Shown: in pieces, positions 25,600-40,500 of the stretch | Position numbering within the stretch: position 1 is the stretch's first letter | How the letters are laid out: every line of letters starts with the position of its first letter | Assembly (NCBI GenBank): GCA_030386875.1 | Contig: CM059563.1 | Span: forward strand, 52,889,602 to 52,953,601 | Direction of reading: 5' to 3' | DNA length: 64,000 nucleotides | Source of the DNA: Morinoia aosen | Taxonomy: Eukaryota; Arthropoda; Malacostraca; Amphipoda; Talitridae | Notes under the pieces: generated by a model | What the model was told of the DNA's origin: nothing | Databases searched by the model: none | The model's input: only the letters and a program-made list of their open reading frames with translations | Position numbers and translations under genes: made by a program

Positions 25600-28500
25600 G
25601 TGAGTAAATATATGAGATGAAAATCTTGAACTATCCTGCTAAACATTTGGAAATGTTTTTACTACTTTTAGATTAGAATATAATGATGGATCAGAACGTT
25701 CAACATTGTTAGTGGTGTATTATATTCCATATTTTTGTTTAAATTGAACTTTGAAGATGCTGATGCTGGAAAAAAAGATGAGATAGAATTAATAGTTTCT
25801 AAAACTTTTGTTGTATTATGATGATTTAGTCTGACTTTGTTAAACCAATAATGTTCATTTCCATTTATCGTGGTTCTAGCTCCTTTGAAAAAAAAGAAAC
25901 TTGTTCAAACTTAGTCCTTTGGGGCAGATATTTATGTAGATAAAATGCAGTTGAATTTTTCCTGAAGAGAATACACAAATGGCATTGGGATATTTAACTG
26001 AGTCCTATGAATAACAGCATTCATAGTTTTAAAAAATAATATTTGAGGGCACCCTGGATTCTCATATCAAATTTTCAATTGTTGTAAGGCTTACATGTCA
26101 CAAAAGTTGGTTTTCTGTACCTTCAAGGAGTCTGTGATGGGAGAAATAAAGCAATGACCGGATACGAAAAATTGAAGTATAATGATTTAGGCCGACTACT
26201 GATGTTTTACCCGGTTTCTTCAGAGGTGCAAATTCCCATAAAAGGGGCTAGTATCTTTCATGAGGATATTATTCTCCAGCCCGAGTATATACTATTCTTT
26301 TATTGCTTACGTACGATAGTAAACGTTGTAATGACCTTTAATGTTTTGTACAATGGGGGAATATTTTTTACCAACTGCGCTTTATCTTCGGTGATACATC
26401 AATTATGCGAAAAATTAAAAATTAGCGTAAAAAAATCAAGTTTGGTCAAAAGGTTCATGAAAAGTAGGGATTTTTTTCAATTCAATAAAGGTTGGTGTTC
26501 CTTGTGGAACAAATATTATACTTCTTAATTCAAAGATAATCGATGGGTATTTTCTGGTGAGTTGAGCAGCGAAAAGGTCCGTAGAATTTATGAATAAATT
26601 GATGATTTTTTTTCTAGGAAAAATATATTTTTCTGAGCATACTTGTTCTTAACATACTTCTTCATACATACTGGGCATACTGAACATACTGGGCATACTT
26701 GTTCTGAGCATTTAAAGTAGGAGCTGGTTTTTGATTCAGCGATAATTGTTAAAAAATGTTTTTTTATTACTAATAAGAAATTGGTAGCCAACGTCATGCT
26801 GCGGAAACAAAACATGGGGATGTGAAGTTACTGGTAATAAATGATCGCAAAACTACAGACAATGCAGTAAAAACATCATTGTGGAAAATTTTTCCTAAAT
26901 CGCTTCAAAGCTTGACGGAACGTAAAAAAACAAAAAGAATATTCCTGAGCAATTTTTTAAGCAAGATATTCATGATTTGCTTAGGGCGACACCATTATTA
27001 GCGTAGTTGTTCAATTGCACAGCATGGACAGTAATTTTCTTTACGGATATCAAAACTGTCAGCGTGAGTTAACCGTAAATGATAGTGATTGTTGCGAACC
27101 TCAGCACCAACATAGTTCCCACAGATAATATCTGACAAAGTTAATCATGCCAAGAACCCAACACAGAAGTTCAAATTAATATCAGTTCTTTCTGAGTTCA
27201 ATAGGAAAATCGAACAATCATTTATACATGAAATTATGTCAACATCAACGTTTTTACCCATTCTTGTATTGTAACTATGTCATGGGAAGTAGGACGATTC
27301 GTTGACATTATTAGGGCCCTCCTCATAATGGAAATCTGAGCATATTTGAAAATAGAAAACCAATCCAACTGAAAGGCTTTGATCGAAGTATACACAATAG
27401 ATATGGAAGCCACGGCAAAGAAATAGATTGACGCCGGGGAGAATAAGGCACCTCGATCAATACTGACTTAACAATATTGATAATTGTAATTATAATAATT
27501 AATGAGGTATCTATAGAGTCGGCTTGTGTTGATTCATATGACTGTGAGCTTCATCTTCTGAGAAATAAATAAAAGATATCTTCCGCGTGTTGAGTTCAAG
27601 GCGAGCCTTCGTGTTGGCTGGATGAAGTGCCAATTCCAGTCCGAGCGAGGTCGCTCTACTCGCGATGTATTATTGATATTCGGTGGCGATGTAGAATTTT
27701 TTATCAGTTATTTTGACTGATAATAATTATTTTTTCGTGTAAGCGCGGTATACTTGGCTGTCTTGCCGTTCCTTCTTAATTTTGTAAATTATTACTGAGC
27801 TATAATTGAATATTATGGTTTTCTTGAATTATAATAACGATTGAGTGAGGAAAACAGAATAGTTTTGACAACCTCTACTGATTTTTTATCAACATAAACT
27901 TACATGCAGCTTAAGCATTCGCATGATAAAGTGCGCTATCGAAACAAAATATATTTGTAAGTATTGAATCGAACATCCAATGAAAAATTCGACGAATAAT
28001 GCGATGGAGAACACAGAATGAATTAGTTACAAAAAAGTGATATTATCCAACATAATCATCCAATCTATAAAAAACGAATGCTCTGGCAAAGGCCTGAATA
28101 ATATTTTACTCATCGTCAGCATTCACGTATATTAGGTCACATTTAAACGTAATAAGAAGTTAAAGTTTCAGTTTAAAATTAAGGTTCTAGTTAAAAATGA
28201 TTCAAGTTTTATCATATTTACATCCAACAATATTTCTATTATCAGGAATTTTGTCCAAATAAAATCGTCCATATAATTCCGTAATGTACACAAGATGTGA
28301 AGAAGTAACTTTCCATTCGATGATCTGCGGCAAAACCTTTTTTACTTGCAGTTTAAAGAAAGGAAATCGTGATATTGAGACAACACACACTACTCGACTC
28401 AATGTTTTATATTAGAGCCGTAATGCAAAGCGGTAAAGGAGATTATTTTCCATGTCGTGAATGTGCTAACTGCATTAATACTAGAAGAATACTGATGTTA

Positions 28501-31500
28501 ATTTTTTAATCTGATATGAATTATTCACATAAAAATCATGTAAATTTTGCGTTTAAAAATTTTAAATTCTCACCACTGATGTTTCAGATTATCATTCGAG
28601 GGCACAACTATCAAAAAGATTATTTAGGTTTATATTTTTCAAAAAATAACTAGTATTTAACGCGTATGTTTCTCAAAACTACCTCACTCCTCAGTCAAAG
28701 GTCTTTTTTACATTAATTTTCAAAAATTTCAAACCTTCAATAACTCCAAATCCATTTAACATCTCCACTGAAACTCATCAACGAATTACCGGCAAATCCA
28801 ACCCCGTTCATACCCTGACGACCGTGGTGCGTTTATCAGAGCCTCTTGTTATCCACAATGCTTGGTTTCGAGTTAACCGCATTTCAGCTGCCCTGGGGAC
28901 CAGGCTCTCCTCACAACATAAGACAATGTGCTCAGAATATCTGTGGTGCCGCGCTCCCTCGCAGCCCAGCTCAATACGCAACTCCTCTTGACACGCCCGA
29001 TCAGATGTACGTGTTTGCCATGATAATTGTGGCCGCTGTCGAGGTGTGTTTGTTGAGGTGTGAGGGAAGTGTTGTAGCGTGTTTGTTGGGGTGTGAGGGA
29101 GAGTGTTATGGTGTGTTTGTTAGAGTGTGAAGGAGAGTGTTGTGGTGTGTTTGTTGGAGTGTGAGAGAAACTGTGGCGGTGAATCGGTCTTGATTATTGT
29201 CGAAAGGGTCAAGTCATTCGCTGTCGTGACTATGTTTTGTGTGCGAAATGTTTCTAATATCAAAACCTCTCACAGAAAATATTTCATGTGAGATGTGCGT
29301 GGATGTATTTTTGCGTTATAAGTTAACTGCGTGGAAGTAAAATGAATGTGAGATAGTTAGACTTTTAATATTACAATATTTTGCTGGAGAATGAGCATGT
29401 GTATCCCACGCCTTCGACTGCTACAGAATAACTGCAATGTTATTTTCAAATTAAACAACATTCAGAGAATTTTGAAATCGCTTATGCATTCAGCGATTGC
29501 AACTCCACAACGCTTAAACATAAGATGACAATTCATTTCACAAAATACGCCAAATAGACGCCTAATTTGTCCTTAAGAAGGGAAAGCATGCACCTGTAGA
29601 CGTCGATTGAATTCAAGTGTTCAGGTATAAAATTTCGAAGTCACGTAAATGAAAAATTTACGACTCTAAATATTTATGTTTTTGTAATGGTTTTAGAGGA
29701 ATTGGAAATCATTATTTTTTGTCAAATCAAATTTAAAATCTTGGCTCAAAATGCATCAGGGTGCTGTTGGAATTTTGCTGTCATCATTTCCCTTTTTTCT
29801 AATCGTACCTCTTGCACTTACGAGTTGATAAAAAAATTCCGTCTTTACATTACTACACTCGCACAATACCTGAAACCCTCCTTTGAAATTTCATCGTCAA
29901 TTCAAAAAATTAGTGTACCCTGTGAGTGAGGCCTAAACAGCTGCCACAAATATAATAAATCTGGTAAAAAGCCTCATTTTCAAAAATTCCCATCTATACA
30001 TTTCTACTCCCACACTACCTGAATTACTGCTATGAAACTTCAACATCAAGATATGAATCATCAGCTTAATGAAGAGAACTGTGCAGCTGCCTCAAATAAT
30101 GACGCTGTTACCATGGCTATTTTTCAAACATTATCAGCATTACATTCCTACTCTCTCAAACTTCCTGATATTTCATGTGAATCTTCAATATCAAGAGATG
30201 AACCATTAATTCAAGTGAAGTAAACAGCTGCTACAAAAAATATATCCGTAAACACGCCACATTTTAAAAATCCTCATCTTTACATTCTTACACTTTTCTA
30301 CACTTACTCCTATGGATGGCCTACTTTAAGACATGATTTATCAGTGCTAGAGAACTTAACAGCAGCCGCAAATGATAAATTCGTTAGCACGTCTCAATTC
30401 CCATCTGTACATTCCTACATTCCAACACGACCTGAATTACTCCTATAAATGCCCTACATCATGACATGAATCATCAGTTTGAGAGTACTGAACAGCAGCT
30501 ACAAATAACAAACCTATTAACGCATCCAAATTTCCAAAATTATCAAATCTTCATTCATTCTAACACTACCTGAATTACTCATATGAATCATCAACATCAA
30601 GACATGAATCATCATTTGAAGAGAACTGATCAGCAGCCACTAATAATATATGTATTAACGTACCCCATTTCCAAAAAATCTCAGCATTACATTCACACTA
30701 CCTGAACAACCTATACCTATAATGCCGCGCATCAAAACATTAATCAGAGTTCTAGAGAACCGAACGGCAACCCCCAAAAAACAAATGTATCAACGCACCC
30801 CACTTGCCAGCAGCTCCACGCCCGCTGCCGCCCCTCACGACAGCGCTGCCGAGGATCTTCGGAGGCCCGCCGCTGCAGTCGACGACGGTGACGGTGCCGC
30901 CGGTCTTCAAGCAGGAGAACAACACGGAACTCCACTCGCAGGTCGGCACCACCGCCGTGCTGCACTGCGCTACTGAACACGTCGGGGAGAATACGGTGCG
31001 TATTATTTATTTAAATTGAGTTTGCTGCTGTTTGTTGCATTTTAAATTTTTCATTACCGAGGATATTCATAATTCTATTGATGAGCTTTAGTGCGATACT
31101 GAACATATCAGGGAGAATACGGTGCTTGTAACTTCTTTAGCGTAACTTTGTGGTTATGTGTTCATATTGTGTTGCATTTTAAGTTTTTCTTTACCGAGGA
31201 TATTTGTAGTTCTAATGCTGAGCTTCAGTGCGCTGCTGAACATGACGAGGAACTTTTTTGACTGAAGTTTGTTATTTTTTCATACCTTCTTCTCTCATAC
31301 ACGTTTTATCTGCGTTATTCTCGGCTTAAATACTAAACCCTACAAACTATTAAACACGTACTGTGACAATGGTGCAAGCAATTTTTAATACGTATCTTCT
31401 GATCCATATTTGTTTTTATTATACCTTTGGTGCCTAAGCTGCCAGTGTTTCTAAAAATCTCAGCTGCGTACGTAGGTCGAAGGAGCTTACCTCATAAAAT

Positions 31501-34500
31501 ATGATTGTGGAAAGTCATTTACTTCGTCGAACTGCATCCTACTCTAACATTTGTCATTTCATTCATCAGTAGGGAATTTCAGGATTGGCCAAATATAACT
31601 TGAGCTCAACGCATTGTTTTATATTTTTAGGAATGTTAACAGAAGCGTAAGTTTGTTGAGTTGCACATTATGATCTAGTGAACATTCTAAAGTTGTGCAT
31701 GGAAAAGACGCATTTCTACTATTGAATAAGCAGTTGAGTTTGTTAACTGATAATTCATTACATTGCATGGATGATAATAGAAATTGCGGAATACTGCCTG
31801 AAAGAATTCTTTATTCATAGGATGTTCGCTTGCAGTATTTTTTCATTCTGGTCATTGGTTCACAAACTCACGATTAAGACCTTAACAGCTTTCAACTAAA
31901 CGTTTATTTACAGTTTTCGTTATACCGAATATTATTCTAACGCGAGATTTTATTCAAGTACAAGTTTGCATATGTTCGAAGGAAATTTGAAAAATTTTCC
32001 CGAGCAGATTTCATCCTAAATGAAGCAATTTCTCAAATCTGATTGGTACGTTTTGATAAGCTTACTTGAAAGCTGGATGACTCTCAATGAAATTGATTAT
32101 GGTTTGTTGGATTATTCTCACACATGTGCACACCGTCCAAAATGATGCGCTTTAATATTTTACTAGAATAAATTTTCCACGTGCGGATGACAAACAAATG
32201 TACTGTATCTCTCCTAATAGGACATGCGATTAAAATATCTTTTTACTTGTGCACTAGCGAAACTCGTATCACAAATACGTCCATTAAAATCCTTGTGAGC
32301 GTGACAAGAAGAAGGAAGAAGTAGACACCAAACAAATATAGGAATAAATAAACACAAAAAAAGTATTATTAGGTAAGATAGACGTGTTAAAATTTTTGTA
32401 CTTAACCCCAGGGTATTTTTACTTCACAGAGTGTTGTTGTCAGAGTATGATATGATATCGAATGTACCGAGAATGAACTGAGTGGAGGAACTCGAAAAAA
32501 TCCCCCGCTTAACTCACTAAAGTGTGCGTTTTTTTTATTTCTATCCTGTATTTTCTATCCTGAATTTGTTGCTCAGTAGAAGTGAAAGTGTTTCACAGCT
32601 CGCCTTTTTCAGTTAACGAGCAAAACAAATGTTTAACTCTTGTTTTTTTATTCTTTACTAAATAAATAAAGAATTATTATTGGATAAGAACGTTTTTAGA
32701 TACACTACAAACATTCAACATCAACTCGCCTGACAACATGAACTTTCAGAATACAACGAGCAATATCAATCATTGATTGACTCTAGCTCCAAAATGTTCA
32801 TGCTTTTATGCGTTGAACAAGGTATGGCATGTTTTACAGATTTGCAGATTTGTCTGGAAGGATCTCAGTCTTGAAATATGTGCAGATTACTTTGACAACA
32901 AATTATAACTTCTTTGACGTCATATCTCGAATGGGTCCGTTCTCGCAATATTTCTTTTTGTTATCACGCATCTGACTCGAAGAGCTAAGAAGTTGCTGCA
33001 TATGTATAGTCTATTCAAATATGCAGTCAGCTTTCACTCTAAATTTTGCCTCACCTTCAGACTAAAACACAAGAAGTCAACTTCTGCGCCTGGAAAGTTC
33101 TTACATTCTCGTGTAAGAAATGGAAAGACCAAATGGAATTCCGACACCAAAATTCACGGCCACTTTGGGCCTTAAGGGTTTGTCTGCTGGAAGCCTCTTC
33201 GAAAGTGAGACGAGAACTCGAAGTGACATCTGAGTGAAGAATAATAAACTTGAAACACTTGACTTTGAAAAGAGACACTAGCTTCTTCGAATCAAAGTTT
33301 ATTTGCACAAGAAATCTATGTTCTTCAGACAGGTCAGGATGGAGTACTTTCTTGGTGCACAAAATCCTATTTCAAAACCGGTGCAGTGTGTAAATAGAAG
33401 CAATGGTTTCTGTACGGCCTTATTTTTGTGTATTCCATGCACTGAAACTGCACACTCGCTACTGCAGTGCATCATACTTTGAACCACTATTGGCTTATTA
33501 TGACTATTTACAATTCAGTGCGGTACTGCCCATCTCAGCGGAGTTCAACGATGCAATTCCTGCAATGGCTAGTCACTTCATTGTTAGTTTCCACCAAATA
33601 GGAGCAGGGAGCAGGTCTCCTTTTGAACGATCGAAAGCTGTGGAAAGTGTAAAAATTCAGCTGTTTAAACAAGTTTTTCTTCTTGATCAAGTAGTTTGGA
33701 AGTGACTCGAGAAGCGAAGAATAAAATAAAGATTGTCATTCGAAATCTTAGACCTCGCTTAACAACATTCAAACGGTGAAGAAATGGTCATTGTGGATTT
33801 AGTAGTCTAAATAAATAGATGACGTTGACTCTTCTTTGCATGTCAGTTTCTGTTCCGCCTCTCAAATCTCCAGAGCCAAGACACAAAAGTTTGCGATGCG
33901 GGGCTAAAGTTTGTTCAAAAGCTTCAGAAAATATATTTCTTTGAAATAGTACAACTTTGGCTTGCAGAACATGGGCGTTGCAACTGGCTTAGACTATATA
34001 AAAGAAATTGAGGTTTTACCCATCACGAGAAATTACCCGCTTTTAGGTAGCGAAATTGTAGACGGAAAAGTATGAACACTATTCACTAACTGAATATAAT
34101 CGAAGTGAACAAACCTGGTTCTAAAAGTGCTTTGCCATTGTCTCCACTTTTCTTAACACCTAACACGGAGTAATGGACCCATTATGGTTGATTTGCATGC
34201 GCTCGTGTGTCTTCTGATACCAATGTGTTTCGGAGGTAAACTGTAGGCACACTTCATGATCCATATATCAAGGTACATTTTCTGTTCTTTTAAGCGTGTA
34301 CAATTGACGGAGTTCATTTACTCAAATGTCCGCTTTGCTAATTTCTGCCTGGTTTCACAATGTTTCCTTGGGTGAATGTTTTACACTTTTCTTATTTCAA
34401 GGTGTATCATTGACAACTTCAAAGAAAACACATATTCACGCCTCATAGACCTCTCAGAGTGGTCGTTTGAACAAAAATAAAATTGAAAATCCTAAATTTA

Positions 34501-37500
34501 ACATACATAAATATGAATTACCTAGGTGATCATCACATATCGCGAAAGTACGTATCAAGTAAGCAAAAAATTTTACTTCTTTTTTCGGAAGCACAAAAGG
34601 ACCCTTCCACAGAAAACCTGCCTTCAATAGGTACCATTTAAATTCACATTAAAGGTCAGAAAACTATTCTCAGAGACTATAGTGAAGCACATCATTTTAT
34701 TATACATTACGTGACAGATACAATGTGCTGAAAGTGTGCCTAAAAATTGCTTCGCTTCGAAGTCTGATTGAAAGGCAAACGCTAATCTAGAATGTGATGA
34801 CAGACAGAGAGAAGAGCTTCTAGATACATTCATGCAAACATTTGCTAAGGAAAGCTCACCTGAAAGATGATTACAGAGCGCGAACTGTAGTGCATTTCTA
34901 TGTCGCAACTGATTTGCCCTTTTAGGTGTGTTTGCATATCATTTGTGAAGGCGCATCGTGAATTCAAGCAGTAAACGGGAAATTTGAATTTTACTGATCT
35001 TAGTTCAGTTGCAGGTAGATTTTGAGTTTTCAGCCATCGATACAACTATCGCGAACTTTCCCCAACATCGATATAAGCACAAGTTTAACTTTCCAATAAC
35101 AATCAATAAAAATACGATTAAATTTTACCGTTACGACCACAATGAATTAACATACGACAAAGTTTTAACCTCATGACAATAACCGACTTCTGTACACACT
35201 GCTTGAAGTTTCGACACAAACCGATTAATAGAAGATGAAATTTAACATTATGGCCACAGCCAATTAATACACAAACCAAGAACATTAGTTGTTTTTTAGA
35301 AAAAATACACAATAGGTTCTCCATGGATTTTCTTCATGTATGTACTCATATAATAAACGAATCATGAAAATTGTTTTCAGTACTATGATGGTAATTTAAA
35401 AGCTTCCTCATTTTCAGTTCTATTAAAAAGCTCGTTGTATGATTTGACGAGCCAATTAATTTTTTTTCTCGCACTTCTGAAAAAACTATCACATCCATAT
35501 GATATCGGTTTACAGCTACAGTGCAAAGTTGAATTTATAATTGCATTCTTAGAAATTTTCTTATTGAATAAGTACTAAGGCCTCAACGAAGAGTGATTTT
35601 AAATACATTCCGTGTGGCTCCTCATATACATCTCAATGTGAGGAGTAATGACAGCAACAGGGTTCCTGCCAGCACGTTTGTTTAAAAAATAACCCTCTTC
35701 CATGAGAAAAGGTAACTGATACCGTCCTATTTGTATAGTATTCCTCACTGCTAGAATTTCGAGCATTAAAAGGGGTTAAGAATTTCCTGAGCTTTGGGTA
35801 ATAGCTTTTGTCGTCGAAATACGACCGTCGACGTGGCCGTTCATAAATCAAAAATGCCTTTGAGCTTTGGAAAGAGACATGAACATCAGCGTTTATGGAA
35901 GCGCGGGCCAAAAATGAAGCTAAAAAAGGTTGCTTGATGGAGGATCTTGAAAGGTTAACCACGGCTTAATTAGAACGTATGCTTTCTCATTAACTTGGAA
36001 CATGCTCTCGTTCTCAGCCATATTGGGTATAATGAGAAGTTTTTTAATTATATGGGATGGTATATGAAACCATGTTAGTTTATCACGAAAGATGTTTCAT
36101 GAATTTTTGGGCACGAAACTGACGAAAAGCATTGTTATACTAATGGCTGCACTAATTCAGAATTTTACTGGTGTTTGCTTTAGTACTTGCAGAATATGTG
36201 AGCCTTGTGTTAATTCCAATAAACAATAAACTTAGCGTCCACTGAAGACATTATTCAAGGCCTTGTATCATGTGAATTAGAAAGTTTTGAGAAACGTCAG
36301 CAATCACTTGTACTTATGTACTTCAAAGGATGAGGTCGTAATTATCACGTCGACAAAGATAGGTTAAACTGAAGTTCACTATTCAACTTAAATTTAAAGT
36401 AAAAATTATTAGCAATTTTAAAAACACCGAACATTAAATGGGTTCATTAAATACCTTTAATTTTAATAGATTGTTAAAATTTTCCATGCGACCCATCACT
36501 GAGTCGTTTTGCACCAGGAAGAATCTAAGCACGACTCATCGATGTGTCGTACCGCGGGCAACGTGTTAACAAAGTCACAAGCCAGCGTATGACCTAATCT
36601 ATTGAGAGTCGTTAATTAATTCACGGAGAGGAAGTTGAAAAAACGTAAAATTGTTCAACAGAAGGAAATTTGAAAGAAGCATCGTTTGTCAGGTTGTCAA
36701 AGAATGACAACCTGTGTCGTACATAGCACGCTAGTGAGAGACGGGAGAATCTGATGAAATCTCCGCTCCCCCTTGCGTTTATCAGATCACGGATTGCTCT
36801 TATTTTTGCTTTTCAAATACGTACGCTAACAGCGAAACGATCCTCTTAAGTCTCGTGTTGTATGGATTTCATGTCATGCCAAAGCTTAATGCAAATCTCG
36901 TTTTAACGCCGTTGCTCTTTTTATAATATTTACTGAGCACATGTGTACTCGATACCTGCAATACCTGCTTCAACATATCTCATTTATTGTTAATGAACGG
37001 TAATGTCCGCTGGCTTAACGAAAACTAATTTCTTTTGACTCATGAGCGGTCAGCACAGTTCACCCACATCCATCTTCCTGGATTTGAAATATCTTGAAAA
37101 ATACTCTTCGAAATGATCAACCTCATACCGTTGCGTTCTCTTGGAAGCACCTCAGACTTTACCACATGAATCGAAAAACATAATGATATTGATGACGGTT
37201 TTCTTCTTCATCTCCTGAAAGCACCTCAGTCTTTACCATATAGAAAGAATAATCGACGATTTAAGGAACACATTCTTTCTCATCTTCTGAAAACCCCTCA
37301 ATCTTTACAGCATGAACCTAATACTTTTATGACATTAATGAAAGTATTTTTTCTCGTGCAGGTGTCGTGGGTGCGGCGTCGGGACTACCACCTCCTGACG
37401 GTTGGGCTGGTGGCCTACAGCACGGACCAGCGCTTCAGCGTCCGCTACGTCAAAAGTGAAAATGTGAGCTGCTCTCGCTAACTTGTGTCTGGAGGTGTGC

Positions 37501-40500
37501 CTGAATGCTTGAAGTTATAGCTAGTTTTGGCTAGGATTGATATTGTGATTGAAGTTGGATCTGGACCTCGCTAGGTTTGGAATTATGTTTGGAGTTATTG
37601 CTAGTCTTGGCTAGGATTGGAATTTCGTTTGAAGTTGGATCTGGACTTCGCTAGGTTTGGAATTATGGTTGGAGTTATAGCTGCGCATGGCTAGGATTGG
37701 AATTATGATTGAAGTTGGACTTGTGCTTTGCTGGAATTAAAGTTCTGCTTGGAGTTGGAGCTGGGCTTGGCTTGGATTAACGTTGTTGATAATCTTTTTT
37801 CATCTAGTTCTGATGAAAAAGGCTTATCAAATATAATTAGTAAGGATTACTAAAGTGTAACATCAAATTGCGGCTCACTGTCTGTTGTTAGTGAACAGAC
37901 GACAGCCGCAGACTGCAAATTCAATGCCTTTATTGAAAATAGTTTTACGTTCAGATCAATAGAACAAAAGCACTGCAATCTAAGCTCTCCCCAAAATGTA
38001 ACGTAGTTCTCGTGAGCTTCACATGGCCTCATAATATCAGTCCATAACATTATTTCTATACTAATCTCTCATTCACATTTACAATACATTATTAATTAAA
38101 AAAAGGAGGACATATTTGTTCTCAATATGAACTAAAAATTGGGTCATACGGCACAAATTTTCAGCTGTGAAGCATGGTGTTGATTAAGAGAAAAATTGTC
38201 AATCACCCACTATGCTTGCGAATCTTTCCATAATAACCTCTATTTAAGGAGTTGAAGAAGGTTTAAAAATTTGAAGTTTACTTCCGTGTTCAAAATTCAA
38301 AGTTGCACCAATTGGCCGCACGTTGTGCTCGGTTCGTTGAAACTTTTCTTAGAGTCTGATGCCGGTGCTGACACGATGAACAGGTTGGAAATTGGTCGTC
38401 CTTCCGGCATCCATAACTGAGTTAAATTCCTGAGCAGTTTGGAAACAGATTACAAGCAACGATTGGAAAAGATCGCAAGCCATTGCCATCGATGTTTCCT
38501 GGTCGACGCCCTCTCAAAGATTGAGTGTTAATGTTCTCCGCAGCTCGGCCAAAGACCAGTGTTTATTGAGTCGAATATAGCACTTGAATTTACACTAATT
38601 TGTTCATACTGTGTAACCCATGAAAGGGGGATAGTTTGAGCCACTTCAAGGCTTATATTCGAGATCGAAACAACACTTACTTGATATGTAGTTACATTAT
38701 TTTAAATTTTGAAAAAGAACAGCGATTTAATCCATTCAGTTAAAGTTATATACTCTAAGGATAATGTGAAGCACGTAAAAAAGCTTAGAACGTCAATCCG
38801 TGTATTTTGTAGCAAAATGGTGCTTTAGAAAAACTATGTTTAGCCTCTGCAAAAATGGTCAAGCGGACTACGTTAGGAAATGAATATTCCCTAGCCCTAC
38901 GATCACAGTTCGAAACTACAGGCCGTTGTTGCAGTAATAAAACAGAAAATTGCAGGCGAGTGAACGCACCATTCCTGCTGTGCATATGGCTCTGGTGTTC
39001 GCATAAACGGAGTCGAGAATTGCAAATTTTCATTCGCTGAATCCTCTTTACCAACGCTTTACTGACGGTTCTGAAACAGCTCAACTCCTACCTCAACATC
39101 CTAAGTACTCTACGCTGTTTACACGCTGAAAAATTTCAACTGTTTACCTCTTATTGACTCTTAGGAATTACAACAATTCAACGAGAGTTCAACTCAGGAC
39201 TGTACATGGAGGCCATCATGAGTGTCGTCTTTTACAAGTCCTGAAAATACTGAGTACATTTTTTCCAATTGGACTGAATCAAAATGCTGAAATTCAGCAG
39301 AACAAATTGAAAGTGAAATCAACGTGCAAAACATGGTCCACAAACCTGCATATTAACGGAGCAAGTACAGCAGCATGCGACATTTTTTATATTCCTAAGT
39401 TGTCGATGCCTTAACATATCTGTAGAGCCATGACATGTAGTATTTAAATATGATCTATATTACAAAATGAGCAATATAAATACAGCTTCATCCGTTCTCT
39501 GTACACGCTATCGAACCAGAACGTATTTGTATGATGTCGAGTTATTGATTATAGTAGAGAAAGATATGAGCAAACTCGTGAAATAAAGATGAGCAATCAC
39601 GTTGTTCATCGTGTAGCTTCAAGCTAGGAAAAGTGTGCAAATTTGACGGTTTGTGTACTTTTCTTTCACTGCAGTCGAATACCATCTGACAATCTTTTTT
39701 GAGGTACGAATCCATTTTGAAACTTTCAAATGTGCGTAGAGCATAACGTAGACAAGCAGAATATAAATGTTGACAGTTTAAATAATTCCATTGCAAAAAG
39801 TCATAAACCTACCCTGAGACATCGTGATGTGAAGGTTGTGCTTCAAATTTCATCATGCGTGTGCTAGATAAATAAGGCCCTTGGAACACAATTTCTTCTG
39901 TTTACAAGTTGTAAACGTTACTTGCATGACTCGAGGTTTTATCTTTTTCTCACCATTAAAATGGATGACAGAGCTGAACAATGGGATCTAGGGCACTGAT
40001 CAGATATGTGTGAATATTTTTCCTAGTTCATGAGCCTTTTGTCCAGTAATTTGACTGTCAAAGTTCATGTGTGGCTTTTTTTACTCACAAGATTCGAAAT
40101 TGAACTATTTTTCACGTTTTGCTCACAAATTCCCAAGCTTCCAAAATATGCGGGAAAACAAATTATTGTTTGCATGGGGACAATCTACATAAGAGACTGA
40201 CATGTTTGATGGCAGTGTTCAAACCGATGGCTCATAGCTTTACAGATATGTTAAGGCATAGACAACTTAGGATAGATAAAAAGTGCGACAAGCTGCTCTA
40301 CTCGCTGTGTTAATATGCAATGAGCCGGTTGGTTCATCGTCTATGGTTACGTTTATCGTCTGTGGTTACGTTTATCGCCTGTGGTTACGCTTATCGCCTG
40401 TGGTTACGTTTATCGCTTGTGGTTACGTTAATAGGCGATAGTTAGGTTTATCGTCTGTAGTTACGTTTATCGCCTGTGGTTACGTTTATCGTCTGTAGTT

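Larger units (their letters stand above)
25600..30810 (+). other. Intron 1 of the Dpr gene
   Basis: AT-rich intron of about 5.2 kb. It contains a short run of about 11-bp repeats (variants of CATACTGGGCATACTT) at 26634-26712, a 124-codon plus-strand open frame at 26154-26528 without recognisable motif, a 34-bp array at 29042-29178 and a long array reaching the acceptor (29780-30810). Nothing else was recognised. Confidence 0.7.

Noticed and set aside
26154-26528. 124-codon plus-strand frame in Dpr intron 1
   Set aside because: No motif, AT-rich composition like the intron, no splice or promoter context; length is plausible by chance.
36690-36714. CAGGTTGTCA/TGACAACCTG hairpin as a transcription terminator
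   Set aside because: Ten-bp stem with a five-base loop is expected occasionally by chance, and this is eukaryotic DNA; no function inferred.
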